Below the pieces are notes generated by a model, which did no database searches, was not told the origin of the DNA, and was given only the letters and a program-made list of their open reading frames with translations. Below are positions 8,275 through 16,844 of a stretch of DNA of 64,000 nt, in pieces (positions within the stretch are counted from its first letter, which is position 1; every line of letters starts with the position of its first letter). Origin of the DNA: Phycisphaerae bacterium (GTDB taxonomy: Bacteria > Planctomycetota > Phycisphaerae > Phycisphaerales > UBA1924); NCBI GenBank assembly GCA_030429705.1, contig JAUIES010000002.1:560001-624000 (forward strand), in the 5' to 3' direction. Made by a program: the position numbers and the translations under genes.

Positions 8275-9414
8275 TCATGCGAGCGCGTCGATCCGTACGA
8301 CACCGCTCGCATCCGTGCGAACAGGCATCACTGATTCCAGTCCCCCAGCCTCATGCTCCGCATTTCGACTGCCCTGCCCTTCGGTTTCCACCGACGACTG
8401 ATTCCTGTTTCTTGTCGTTCGCCAACTTCGGTCATGCCCTCGCTCCGCCGGGTGACCCTGGTGTCCGAGCCCTTCATTCGAGCGTCCTGAATCTGCACTA
8501 TCTGATGCAAGTGAAACATCGAGGTGTGCGACTGCAACTCCTCGCCGCTCGAGGGCGGATCGCAATGCTTCGATATCATGCACCAGCAAGTCGCGTGCCG
8601 CGGCCGATTGGGTTTCGAGTGACGCTCGCGCGACACCCTTCGTCACTTCCACATCAATACGCACTTCGCCCAGTGCATGCGGATTCAGCTTGAGCGTGAG
8701 TCGGCCACCACCATTGGTAACAACCCGTGCCAGCGCCCGCGATACTTGCGCAGGAACTTGCTCCTTTGTTGCGCGAAGCATCTGTGCCTGCGGCTTCTGC
8801 GCCAACTTCGAGAGCATCGCCTTGCCCCCCGCAGCCGCCGAAGTCACCGCTGAAACAGACCTGCTCCCACCGGTTTTTGAAGCAGAAATCGACTCCTGAT
8901 GCCCGGAACGGGTGAGCCCGACCGGCGCGAGCTGACTTGCCGCGATCGTCGATCTGGCAGATTCGCGCCCAAACACGCTTTGATTCAATTGCTTTGAATC
9001 GGTCTTCGACTCCGGTTGTGTCTGTATGCCGGATTGTTCGGTACCGACTTCTCGTTGGGGCGCCACCGTGTTAGACGATGGCGGCCGTGGCGGCGCAGCC
9101 GGTGACTGCCTGACCGATCCTTGCTCTCGCGTTCCGCGTGGCTGCCGATCGCGAAGCGTTTCGATTTTTTCTTCGCTCGGGCTGCGCATTTCCGCAGCGG
9201 CAATATCGTCAAGCTCGTAGGCATTGCTTTGATGCAGTTCGCTTGAAACCGCATCACGCATGCCCTGCGGCTTGATCGGCGTATGCGTCACAGATGCGAA
9301 GACACTTGAGAACAACTGTGCGACATCGGCTGTTTGTGCGCCCGCAACTTTGGCGCGTTCACGCACATCCGGCGTGCCTCTGCTTGCTTGCGTTAACTCA
9401 ACCGCCTGGTTCAT
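8275..9414 (-). CDS. fliK: Flagellar hook-length control protein FliK
   Basis: FliK measures hook length and switches export specificity. The first 220 residues are low-complexity, polar and Pro/Ser/Gln-rich, as expected for the secreted ruler part. The C-terminal Flg_hook domain (about residues 230-300) has the signature GGGRLTLKLNPHALGEVRID followed by a second helix with ALERRGVAVAHLDVSLA. Position before flgD supports the call. Its start overlaps the end of the MotE-like gene by 17 nt. Confidence 0.88.
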   Translation of the reverse strand: MNQAVELTQASRGTPDVRERAKVAGAQTADVAQLFSSVFASVTHTPIKPQGMRDAVSSELHQSNAYELDDIAAAEMRSPSEEKIETLRDRQPRGTREQGSVRQSPAAPPRPPSSNTVAPQREVGTEQSGIQTQPESKTDSKQLNQSVFGRESARSTIAASQLAPVGLTRSGHQESISASKTGGSRSVSAVTSAAAGGKAMLSKLAQKPQAQMLRATKEQVPAQVSRALARVVTNGGGRLTLKLNPHALGEVRIDVEVTKGVARASLETQSAAARDLLVHDIEALRSALERRGVAVAHLDVSLASDSADSGRSNEGLGHQGHPAERGHDRSWRTTRNRNQSSVETEGQGSRNAEHEAGGLESVMPVRTDASGVVRIDALA

Positions 9415-10105
9415 CCGGCGTCACTCCCGTCGCGACGGCTTCAAGCCCTCGCTGACGAAGTGACTCCAGCAAATCCGCTGCCAGATCTGCCTGGCCGTCT
9501 TTTACAAACTCGGTCATGACGCGTGACCGCGTCCGCTCTTCCATTGCGTTGAGATACGAAACGACCTGCTCGTTCTGCCCGTCGGTGAGCAGCACATCGA
9601 GCATCTCCTTGGCATCGGCAGACTTGAGACTCTCGAGCACACCGACAGACTTACGAAACTGCTCGGCCCCTTCGATCTCGGCAAGCCGTTCACGCATCAA
9701 GCGAAACTCCTCCCGCTCTTGCGCAAATGCTGCCGATTGCTCGTCGAGCATGGCCTGATCGCGACGGAGTTTGCGCTGCAGGTCCTCGACTTCGCGCCGG
9801 AGCCGCTCGATCCGTTGCATGTCCACTTCGGTCGCCGCCAACCGCATCGCCACGAGTTCGGACGCGGAGCGCGGCGGACCATCGGGCATGCCATCATCGG
9901 CAGCTGCGGCTTCTGCGGCTGCCTGCTCTGCCTCGGCATCAAGTCGCTTTTGCTCATCGGCGACCGTCTCAGTCAACATCGCTCGAATCTCACGCAGACG
10001 ATCGACACTGAGTCGACCGCTCGAACCGAGCCAGCCAACAAATCCGCCCAAGGCCACAACATTGGCTAAACCCAGGACCACGATGATTGTCCAGATACGC
10101 TTCAT
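9398..10105 (-). CDS. MotE-like coiled-coil membrane protein
   Basis: A 235-aa protein with an N-terminal membrane anchor (residues 3-25, IWTIIVVLGLANVVALGGFV). A long coiled coil follows at about residues 60-150 (RIERLRREVEDLQRKLRRDQ). The C-terminal domain resembles the MgtE N-terminal/FliG-like fold (SLKSADAKEMLDVLLTDGQN, then VVSYLNAMEERTRSRVMTEF). This architecture and the place after fliJ match the MotE/YlxF-like flagellar proteins. The ATG at 10105 overlaps the fliJ stop as ATGA. The precise role is unknown. Confidence 0.72.
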   Translation of the reverse strand: MKRIWTIIVVLGLANVVALGGFVGWLGSSGRLSVDRLREIRAMLTETVADEQKRLDAEAEQAAAEAAAADDGMPDGPPRSASELVAMRLAATEVDMQRIERLRREVEDLQRKLRRDQAMLDEQSAAFAQEREEFRLMRERLAEIEGAEQFRKSVGVLESLKSADAKEMLDVLLTDGQNEQVVSYLNAMEERTRSRVMTEFVKDGQADLAADLLESLRQRGLEAVATGVTPDEPGG

Positions 10106-10569
10106 CTTTGTGCCTCCAACCGTGATCGATTCGGCATGCCACAACTCGTGCTTGCGATTTCGTCTAGTTCGTTTTGCTCTCGCTTCATTGCTGCGGCCTG
10201 CCAAGCAGCACGCTGCCGATCTCGCAATGACTCAATGGCTCGTCTGCGGCCGGTCGCGTGCGCCAAGTCCTGTTTTGCTCGATCCAGTCTTGCGTACACA
10301 CCGGCAAGTTCGACCACACACGCATCTGCCTGATGCGTCAGAAACACGGTGGCATTCGCTTGCAAGCGTGCACCTGCAAAGTTGGTTCCTCCGACGAGTT
10401 GCTCGCGCAGTGCGGTTCGTTCATCCTCGATTTGAGCGTGGTACGATCGAATCTGACGCTCGAGTTCCACGCGATGATGCTGGATCTCGGCAACGACACG
10501 CTGTTGCGTCTGCTCTTCGCGTTCGCGCATATCGAGGACGGGTTGGAGCGTAAAGCGAAAGCGTGCCAT
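10102..10569 (-). CDS. fliJ: Flagellar export chaperone FliJ
   Basis: FliJ is the coiled-coil stalk protein that works with the FliI ATPase and the export gate. The 155-aa product opens MARFRFTLQPVLDMREREEQ, the typical FliJ N-terminus, and is almost wholly charged helix. It lies 6 nt after fliI and overlaps the next gene by 4 bp, the standard fliH-fliI-fliJ order. Confidence 0.9.
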   Translation of the reverse strand: MARFRFTLQPVLDMREREEQTQQRVVAEIQHHRVELERQIRSYHAQIEDERTALREQLVGGTNFAGARLQANATVFLTHQADACVVELAGVYARLDRAKQDLAHATGRRRAIESLRDRQRAAWQAAAMKREQNELDEIASTSCGMPNRSRLEAQR

Positions 10570-10575
10570 CTCGTT

Positions 10576-11943
10576 TTACGCCGCCTTCCGCTCAAGGGGA
10601 CCTTGCGTCGCAGCCGCCAGTTGCGCTTCGATCTCTCCTGCCAGCATCACGAGATGCTGACGACTGGTCACAAAATCTGCGTCATCGTTCGTGCTCTGCA
10701 CAAGCAGGCGGGCAATGTCCGCGTGACGATCGACAGCAATGTCGGTCTCAAGATCGACACCTCGCGTGTATGCACCAACCTGCAACAGTTCCTCAATCTC
10801 GTTGTAGCGTGCCTCAAGCCGCAGCAACTGTTGACGAGCAGCGAGATGTGTTGGATCTGAAACCTGGTCGGCAACACGGCTAACCGAGTCGAGCACATCG
10901 ATCGCGGGAAAGTGCCCGCGATGGGCCAGTCGCCGAGAAAGCACAAGATGACCATCCAGAATCCCCCGTGCAGCGTCGGCGATCGGCTCGGTCATGTCGT
11001 CGCCCTCCACAAGGATCGTGTAGAGCCCCGTCACAGACCCCCCACCAGTCTCGCACCCACCAGCACGCTCGAGCATGACGGCCAGCGTGGAGAACACACT
11101 CGGTGTGTAACCGCGTGTTGCCGGCGGCTCGCCGTTGGACAGCCCCACTTGTCGCTGAGCATGCGCGAATCGAGTGACCGAGTCCATCATCAACATGACA
11201 TCACGCCCGGCATCACGGTGATACTCCGAGATCGAGCAAGCCAATCTGGCAGCACGCAATCGCATGAGTGGTGATTCATCACTGGTCGCAACAACCACGA
11301 TTGATCGAGCCAACCCTTCCGCGCCGAGCGCCTCTTCCAAAAACTCCCGAACCTCTCGGCCGCGTTCGCCGATAAGCGCAATGACATTGACATCTGCTTC
11401 CGTGCCACGAGCGATCTGACTGAGCAGCGTCGATTTGCCCACACCCGGACCGGCAAAAATCCCGAGCCGCTGACCCTTGCCGAGCGGTGTCATCAAGTCA
11501 ATCGCACGAACACCGGTGCGTATTGGCTGATCGACGCGGGCACGCTCCATCGAACTATGCGGCTCAGGATTCAAGGGCCGCGGGCGACCACCTCGCAACG
11601 CAGGTCCTTTGTCGATCGGTCGACCAAGCCCATCAATCACGCGCCCGAGCATGTCATCGCTCACACGCACAGACTGTTCGCGTTGCTGGACCACCACGCG
11701 ATCACCCGGCCGAATACCGAGACTTTGACCAAGCGTCATCACGACCGACCGAGAGCCGGAGAACCCGACAACTTCACCTGGCGCGGCTCCAAGTCCCGGT
11801 GAGTGAACCGCAACAAGCGATCCTACTGCTGCAGGAAGGTCATCGACCAGAATGGTCAATCCTCGCAACTCGGTGACGCGGCCTTCGATGCGCATGGCTT
11901 CCGCTCCGGACAGCGCGTCGCGTTCTCCTGCAAATGCACTCAT
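10576..11943 (-). CDS. fliI: Flagellum-specific ATPase FliI
   Basis: FliI is the cytoplasmic ATPase of the flagellar export apparatus, related to the F1 beta subunit. Walker A is FAGPGVGKSTLLSQIARG (about residue 170) and Walker B is DVMLMMDSVTRFAHAQR. The C-terminal VDVLDSVSRV segment and helical tail are present. Length is 455 aa from the ATG at 11943, which overlaps the fliH stop as ATGA; a longer reading to 12045 lies inside fliH and was rejected. Confidence 0.96.
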   Translation of the reverse strand: MSAFAGERDALSGAEAMRIEGRVTELRGLTILVDDLPAAVGSLVAVHSPGLGAAPGEVVGFSGSRSVVMTLGQSLGIRPGDRVVVQQREQSVRVSDDMLGRVIDGLGRPIDKGPALRGGRPRPLNPEPHSSMERARVDQPIRTGVRAIDLMTPLGKGQRLGIFAGPGVGKSTLLSQIARGTEADVNVIALIGERGREVREFLEEALGAEGLARSIVVVATSDESPLMRLRAARLACSISEYHRDAGRDVMLMMDSVTRFAHAQRQVGLSNGEPPATRGYTPSVFSTLAVMLERAGGCETGGGSVTGLYTILVEGDDMTEPIADAARGILDGHLVLSRRLAHRGHFPAIDVLDSVSRVADQVSDPTHLAARQQLLRLEARYNEIEELLQVGAYTRGVDLETDIAVDRHADIARLLVQSTNDDADFVTSRQHLVMLAGEIEAQLAAATQGPLERKAA

Positions 11944-12653
11944 GCGTCGCCGCCAGATTCTGGAAGCACCGCGCTGACCAGTCGATCGAGTTTGGTGTCG
12001 ATGGACGCGTCGAGCACACCTTGTGTATCTGTCACCGCCACACATGATCCGCGAGGCAGAGCGCCGTCACTCTCAAGCGCAACATCGGCGTTGCTTGAAA
12101 ACTGTGTCAACAGTTTTGGCATGGCTTCTTCGAGAAACACCTGATCTTCGGGATGCACTCGAACAGTGAGCCGGCTTGATTGCAGAGCAATGCTCAGAAT
12201 CTCAGCAAGTTGGTTGACCACCAGTTGAGGCTCAAACTCGATCAACCGCGCCGTTGCACGCCCGGCGATGTCACACGCGAGTCGAATCAACTGCTCGTGG
12301 GCATCCGCAACCAAAGACGCACGAGCGCCTTCAAAGACTTCAAGCGCGTTCGACCATGATGCGGTGAGCGAATCGACCGCAGCGCTGACCGATTCAAATG
12401 CTTCTGATCGGCCGTCGCGTCGCCCTTCCTCCAATCCCTGCTGCCGACCTTCCTCCAGGCCAGCCTCGAAACCCGTCTTGTGTGCGTCTTTGATCAGGCG
12501 TGCACGCTCGGCTTGGCCTTCGGCGATGAGCGCCGCAGCCTGCGCTCGAGCCTGATTGATCAGCGCCTCGCCTCGGGCTTCAAGATTGCCCAGATCAAGC
12601 ACAATGGCATCGCGTGAAAACTCATCGGCATCGGCTCGTCGAATGACAGTCAC
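11940..12653 (-). CDS. fliH: Flagellar assembly protein FliH
   Basis: FliH regulates the FliI ATPase and docks it to the C-ring. The 237-aa product has a central helix rich in Glu, Gly and Arg (GFEAGLEEGRQQGLEEGRRD), the GxxxG repeat pattern of FliH. A C-terminal domain follows with RLIEFEPQLVVNQLAEILSI and VRVHPEDQVFLEE. It is followed by fliI with a 4-bp overlap and lies 11 nt after fliG. Confidence 0.92.
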   Translation of the reverse strand: MTVIRRADADEFSRDAIVLDLGNLEARGEALINQARAQAAALIAEGQAERARLIKDAHKTGFEAGLEEGRQQGLEEGRRDGRSEAFESVSAAVDSLTASWSNALEVFEGARASLVADAHEQLIRLACDIAGRATARLIEFEPQLVVNQLAEILSIALQSSRLTVRVHPEDQVFLEEAMPKLLTQFSSNADVALESDGALPRGSCVAVTDTQGVLDASIDTKLDRLVSAVLPESGGDA

Positions 12654-12664
12654 CAGAACGCTCC

Positions 12665-13705
12665 TTACACGATCAGATCGTTATCGCCGCCACGCCCTTG
12701 AATGATGACCTCGCCGGCTTCTTCGAGTCGCCGAACAATGTCGACGACGCGCTGCTGAGCAGACTCGACATCGCTCACACGCACCGGCCCCATGAACTCC
12801 ATGTCTTCCTTGATCAATGCCGAGGCTCGTTCGGACATATTGCCGAGGATCTTCTCTTGTAGATCGGGCGATGCTGTCTTGAGTGCAAGGGCCAGTTCGT
12901 CATTCTCAACTTCCTTGAGAACAGATTGAATTCCCTTGTCATTGACCAGCATGATGTCTTCAAATACGAACATCAAACGCCGAATCTGTTCAACCAGATC
13001 GGGGTCTTCGCTTTCGAGCCCCTCCATGATTGACTTTTCGGTCGCTCGATCGGCCAGGTTGAGGATCTCTGCGACCGTCGGCACCCCACCTGCCTTCTCC
13101 ATACTTTGCATCAACATGTTGCTCAACCGGCTTTCGAGGCCCTTTTCAACTTCTCGAATCACAGCAGGGTTCGTCTGCTCCATATTCGCCATGCGTTTGA
13201 TGACCTCGACCTGCTTCTGCATCGGCAAGCCGACGAGGATCTCCGCCGCCTTGTGATGGGGCAAGTGACAAGTGATCAACGCGATTGTTTGTGGGTGTTC
13301 GTCCTGAATAAATGTCAGGAGGTTCTCACTCTCCGCTCGCTGAAGAAAACTGAATGGGGTCTTCTGCACCTGCGTCTGAATCTGGCTCATCACCCGCTCG
13401 GCAACACTCGGATCGAGCGACTCCTTCAGCAGAGACATCGCATAGTCGAGGTTGCCTTCATTGGCGGCACCTGTCGCGATGACGGTGTGATAGAACTCCT
13501 CAATGATTGCGGCTCGAATCGATTTATCGACGCGTCCAAGACTGGCCAACTCGCGTGTCACTTCTTCGACCGCTTCAGCTGGCAGTGTTTTCAACATGAG
13601 CGTCGCTTCTTCCGCTTTCAAAGAAAGCAGTATCACGGCTGCCTTGGTCAACGGCGTGACCTTGGAGAAATCGCTCGGTATTTTCTCATTCGGATGGCGT
13701 GGCAT
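12665..13705 (-). CDS. fliG: Flagellar motor switch protein FliG
   Basis: FliG sits on the MS ring, contacts the stator and generates torque. The three-domain FliG pattern is present over 346 aa: an N-terminal FliF-binding part (LTKAAVILLSLKAEEATLML), a middle domain with LLTFIQDEHPQTIALITCHL, and a C-terminal domain with MFVFEDIMLVNDKGIQSVLK that carries the charged stator-contact helix. It follows fliF by 8 nt. Confidence 0.96.
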   Translation of the reverse strand: MPRHPNEKIPSDFSKVTPLTKAAVILLSLKAEEATLMLKTLPAEAVEEVTRELASLGRVDKSIRAAIIEEFYHTVIATGAANEGNLDYAMSLLKESLDPSVAERVMSQIQTQVQKTPFSFLQRAESENLLTFIQDEHPQTIALITCHLPHHKAAEILVGLPMQKQVEVIKRMANMEQTNPAVIREVEKGLESRLSNMLMQSMEKAGGVPTVAEILNLADRATEKSIMEGLESEDPDLVEQIRRLMFVFEDIMLVNDKGIQSVLKEVENDELALALKTASPDLQEKILGNMSERASALIKEDMEFMGPVRVSDVESAQQRVVDIVRRLEEAGEVIIQGRGGDNDLIV

Positions 13706-13713
13706 CAGATCTC

Positions 13714-15393
13714 CTATTCGTCCTCAATCCAACGCTTGAGCAGACTGGCAGCCCCGTCCGGATTCTGACCCACCAACTCCGCGACCTGATCGAGCATGTT
13801 CTGCACTCGCACCTCGTCGTCTTCGATTTCAATGCCCGCGAGTGGCGACTCGCCCGATCCGGCTTCACCAATGATGTCCGCATCCATCGCCAGTGCTGGC
13901 GGGACACCCACGAGTTCTGCCGGTGTCGGCAAGTCGATCTTCTTGCCGGAGCGCTTGACCATCATCAACATCATGCCGACCGCAACCATCGCAAGCGCCC
14001 CCAGGACGACCTTGTCAATCAGCCCCCCACCTGCAGCCAATCCGCCGCCGCCGAGTGAACCGAATAACCCTGCTTCACTAAACCCCGCAACCGGTCCGAA
14101 CTCGATCGGCACCATCGCGATTTTGACATCGCCTTGCACGGCTGTTCCGTCGGTCAGATTCGTCCGAAGATGCGGCGACACCGTGTCGCTGATCTGCTTC
14201 TCGATCTCGGCGAATCGAGTCGTCAACTCGTCGTATGGAATCGGCGTTGGTTCGGCAGACTCGTCTTCGCCTTTTTCCCGGCGAATCAACTGCTCGACAT
14301 ATCCCTCGGGCACATTGACAGAGGCGACAAGCGAGGTCGGCATCCCACGAGGATCGACGCGCTGCGTCACTTCGGTCCCAACCGCATTCTCAAACTCTTC
14401 CGTCGTTTCCTCCTGTTCAAACTTCGAGCCGGTGCCGCCCGCACCCTGATTGATGTCCAGCGTGGCATTCGATCGCACGCCGGGCTCAGCGCCACGAGAT
14501 GCATCAGACTGCGTCGAACTCGAAGTCTCGCTTCGCTTTGGCATCGACAGCGTGCCTTCGTTCTTTGGGAGGTGCTTTTGAATCTGGGAATTGACCTTGG
14601 TGATATCAACCTGCGCGGTCACCGCAACCATCACGCCGGGGATGTACGAAAGCAGCGATTCGAGTTTCTCTCGTGTCTCCCGCTCGACGAGCGACTGGTG
14701 CTCGAGGTAACTTGATGATGCTAGATCACCCTCATCGGTTGGCTTGCGCGGCCGACCTGTTGTTGCGTCAACAACACTCACATTCTTAACTTCGAGACCC
14801 GCCCGTGCACCGGCAACCAGCCGAGCTGCCGCATCGACCGTCGCTTGTGAGAGCGGCGTTCCGCTTTGTGTGGCAATTGAGATCGAAGCAGTTGGTGCGC
14901 GTGACGCGCGACCGAGCCCGGGCGATTCGGGTGCGTGAATAATGACCTTCGCCTTGTCGATGTCCTTGAACTGACTGATGACCTGCCCGAGTTCGTTCTG
15001 CAGTGCGAACATGTACTGCTGCCGGTCTTTGGCTGCACTATTGCGCCAATCCTGGACGCCAATCAGATTGTTAAAGAGCAGCGTCGAGTCGGAGGGCAAC
15101 GCGCCGTTCTGCCCGAGCGTCGCAAGTGCAGCCGTGCGTTCGGATGGCGGTATCAACACCTTGCCACCCTTCGATTGAACATCGAAGCCGGCAGCGTGCA
15201 ACTGTGCGTAGATATCCTGTTGCGGATCATCCGTCATCAGTTCGACCATGCCGGGCTGACTCGTGTATTGCACCACGAGAAACATCGCCATGAGCACGAT
15301 CACCGAGAGGCTGGTGATGAGCAGTTTTTGCGATGCACTCAGGTTCTTGAGTTGCGCCTGAATTTGTGCAAGTGCGATACGCAGCTTTTCCAT
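13714..15393 (-). CDS. fliF: Flagellar MS-ring protein FliF
   Basis: FliF forms the membrane-supramembrane ring. Two transmembrane helices are seen: residues about 24-43 (LLITSLSVIVLMAMFLVVQY) and 453-475 (VVLGALAMVAVGMMLMMVK). The first ring-building motif includes RQQYMFALQNELGQVISQFK and ARAGLEVKNVSVVDATTGR. The C-terminal tail ends GAASLLKRWIEDE, the FliG-binding signature. Length is 559 aa, normal for FliF. Confidence 0.96.
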   Translation of the reverse strand: MEKLRIALAQIQAQLKNLSASQKLLITSLSVIVLMAMFLVVQYTSQPGMVELMTDDPQQDIYAQLHAAGFDVQSKGGKVLIPPSERTAALATLGQNGALPSDSTLLFNNLIGVQDWRNSAAKDRQQYMFALQNELGQVISQFKDIDKAKVIIHAPESPGLGRASRAPTASISIATQSGTPLSQATVDAAARLVAGARAGLEVKNVSVVDATTGRPRKPTDEGDLASSSYLEHQSLVERETREKLESLLSYIPGVMVAVTAQVDITKVNSQIQKHLPKNEGTLSMPKRSETSSSTQSDASRGAEPGVRSNATLDINQGAGGTGSKFEQEETTEEFENAVGTEVTQRVDPRGMPTSLVASVNVPEGYVEQLIRREKGEDESAEPTPIPYDELTTRFAEIEKQISDTVSPHLRTNLTDGTAVQGDVKIAMVPIEFGPVAGFSEAGLFGSLGGGGLAAGGGLIDKVVLGALAMVAVGMMLMMVKRSGKKIDLPTPAELVGVPPALAMDADIIGEAGSGESPLAGIEIEDDEVRVQNMLDQVAELVGQNPDGAASLLKRWIEDE

Positions 15394-15541
15394 GTTCCGG
15401 CCTCCGTGCCGCGGCTAGGACCGATCCTCGGTCGTTGTCGCTCACAAAGTCGGCACGCTGGTGTCACTTGCTGGATGTTCAATCGCGTGGTACGAGTGCT
15501 GCGCGTCGAGCGCAGAAACTGCCGCGCAAGAACCGCCGAGA

Positions 15542-15850
15542 TCAGACGCGAATTGACTTGACCTCTTCGTAGGCGCCCATGACCTTGTTGCGGACGGACT
15601 GCAACATCTGAAAGGCCATGTCGGCCTTTTCAGTCGCCAGAATCACGCCTTCAACATCTTTGCGTTCGCCTGTAACCAGGTCTTCGACCGCGCGATCTGC
15701 ATCCTGCTGCGCCGCATTGACCTGTTCGAGGCTCTTCAGCATCGCTTGCTTGAATGAAGCAGGTTCATTGCCGCCCGATGTTCGTTGCACTGGATTGGGG
15801 CGCACAGGACCGGTTCCGCCTGTGCTGATGAGTCCTATAGGATCGCTCAT
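15542..15850 (-). CDS. fliE: Flagellar hook-basal body protein FliE
   Basis: FliE joins the MS ring to the rod. The 102-aa product has the family features in its C-terminal half: SLEQVNAAQQDADRAVEDLV, then ILATEKADMAFQMLQSVRNK and VMGAYEEVKSIRV at the end. It lies between flgC and fliF. About 150 nt separate it from fliF, a stretch in which I see no further gene. Confidence 0.93.
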   Translation of the reverse strand: MSDPIGLISTGGTGPVRPNPVQRTSGGNEPASFKQAMLKSLEQVNAAQQDADRAVEDLVTGERKDVEGVILATEKADMAFQMLQSVRNKVMGAYEEVKSIRV

Positions 15851-15930
15851 GGTTCATCTCCGCGCCGTTGCGCTGGTCGAACTCGTTGCCGCGCTCCGCG
15901 CGATGCTCGCCCGCTCCCGCAGGTCTCTGT

Positions 15931-16347
15931 CTATGCAAGCAACCGCAAAGCCTGTGCCATCATTTGTTTCGTTGTCTCGGCTGCCACAACATTGGCTTCG
16001 TACGACCGAGCGGCCTGCATGGCATTGATCTGTTCCATCGCCGGGCTGATGTCCGGATAAGGCACATACCCATTTTCGTCCGCGTACTCACTTCCCGGCA
16101 TATAACGCAACCGAATCGCATTCGGATCGCCCTCGATGGACGATACATGGACACCCATCGTCTGACCAGCGCGCGTACTTGCGCCAGGGTCACCTGGCGT
16201 GAACATCACCATCCGTTTGCGAAACGGGTTCACATTGCCCTGGGCATCGAGCACGGTTTCTGCGTTCGCAATGTTCGCAGCGATCGCCGCCATGCGCGTC
16301 CGTTGTGCGATCATGCCGCTTGTCGAGATATCGAGTGTGCCATACAT
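15931..16347 (-). CDS. flgC: Flagellar proximal rod protein FlgC
   Basis: FlgC is a proximal rod subunit. The N-terminal rod motif is LDISTSGMIAQRTRMAAIAA with NIANAETV. The C-terminal motif is YPDISPAMEQINAMQAARSY followed by EANVVAAETTKQM, both diagnostic. Its 138 aa are normal. It follows flgB by 20 nt. Confidence 0.95.
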   Translation of the reverse strand: MYGTLDISTSGMIAQRTRMAAIAANIANAETVLDAQGNVNPFRKRMVMFTPGDPGASTRAGQTMGVHVSSIEGDPNAIRLRYMPGSEYADENGYVPYPDISPAMEQINAMQAARSYEANVVAAETTKQMMAQALRLLA

Positions 16348-16367
16348 GCTGTTTTCCCTTCACTCAA

Positions 16368-16811
16368 TCAGCCGACGCGCTCACTGATCGCGTTCTTGAC
16401 GATACCTGCTCGGGCGCGATGGAGGTCTGCTGCCACACGGAACATGGCGGCATTCTCGACCAATGACTGCATGGTGCGCTCCAAATCACTCGCGTTGCGA
16501 TCATGCGCGAGCACGCCACCTGTGGGTGTACGAGGACGAAGAACCAGCCCTCCCCCTTTAGATTGACCGATCTCACGCGACGACCCCATCTTCAACTCGC
16601 CGTGCATGCCGCCGTTGCGCTCGCGTCGATCCTGCACTGCTTTGCCGAGGACTTCTTGAAACGCCTGCGGCTTCACATCGACCGGTACAAAGTTCGGTGT
16701 TTCAAAGTTGGCAATGTTGTGCGCGATCAACTGTTGTCGCTGCGAGGCATACCGCATGGCGGCTTCGAGAGCCGGCAGCGAGCCCGCGTTGGACAGTTGA
16801 TCAATGAACAT
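16368..16811 (-). CDS. flgB: Flagellar proximal rod protein FlgB
   Basis: FlgB is the first proximal rod subunit. The conserved ALEAAMRYASQRQQLIAHN, NIANFETPNFVPVDVKPQAF and the C-terminal NAAMFRVAADLHRARAGIVK with a terminal SERVG fit the family. Length is 147 aa. The ATG at 16811 has GGAGGG about 9 nt upstream. It opens the structural part of the locus, 33 nt after the regulator gene, and a sigma-54-like element lies in that gap. Confidence 0.94.
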   Translation of the reverse strand: MFIDQLSNAGSLPALEAAMRYASQRQQLIAHNIANFETPNFVPVDVKPQAFQEVLGKAVQDRRERNGGMHGELKMGSSREIGQSKGGGLVLRPRTPTGGVLAHDRNASDLERTMQSLVENAAMFRVAADLHRARAGIVKNAISERVG

Positions 16812-16824
16812 TCTTGCGCCCTCC

Positions 16825-16840
16825 GCAACTCTTATGCCAA
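16825..16840 (-). promoter_or_regulatory. Sigma-54-like -24/-12 element before flgB
   Basis: Read on the minus strand the sequence is TTGGCATAAGAGTTGC. It fits the sigma-54 consensus with the GG and GC pairs at the correct distance and an intact TTGGCA and TTGC. It sits in the 33-nt gap between the sigma-54 activator gene and flgB. The predicted start would fall only about 2 nt before the flgB ATG, past its Shine-Dalgarno, which weakens the call. Confidence 0.4.
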
Positions 16841-16844
16841 GGCG

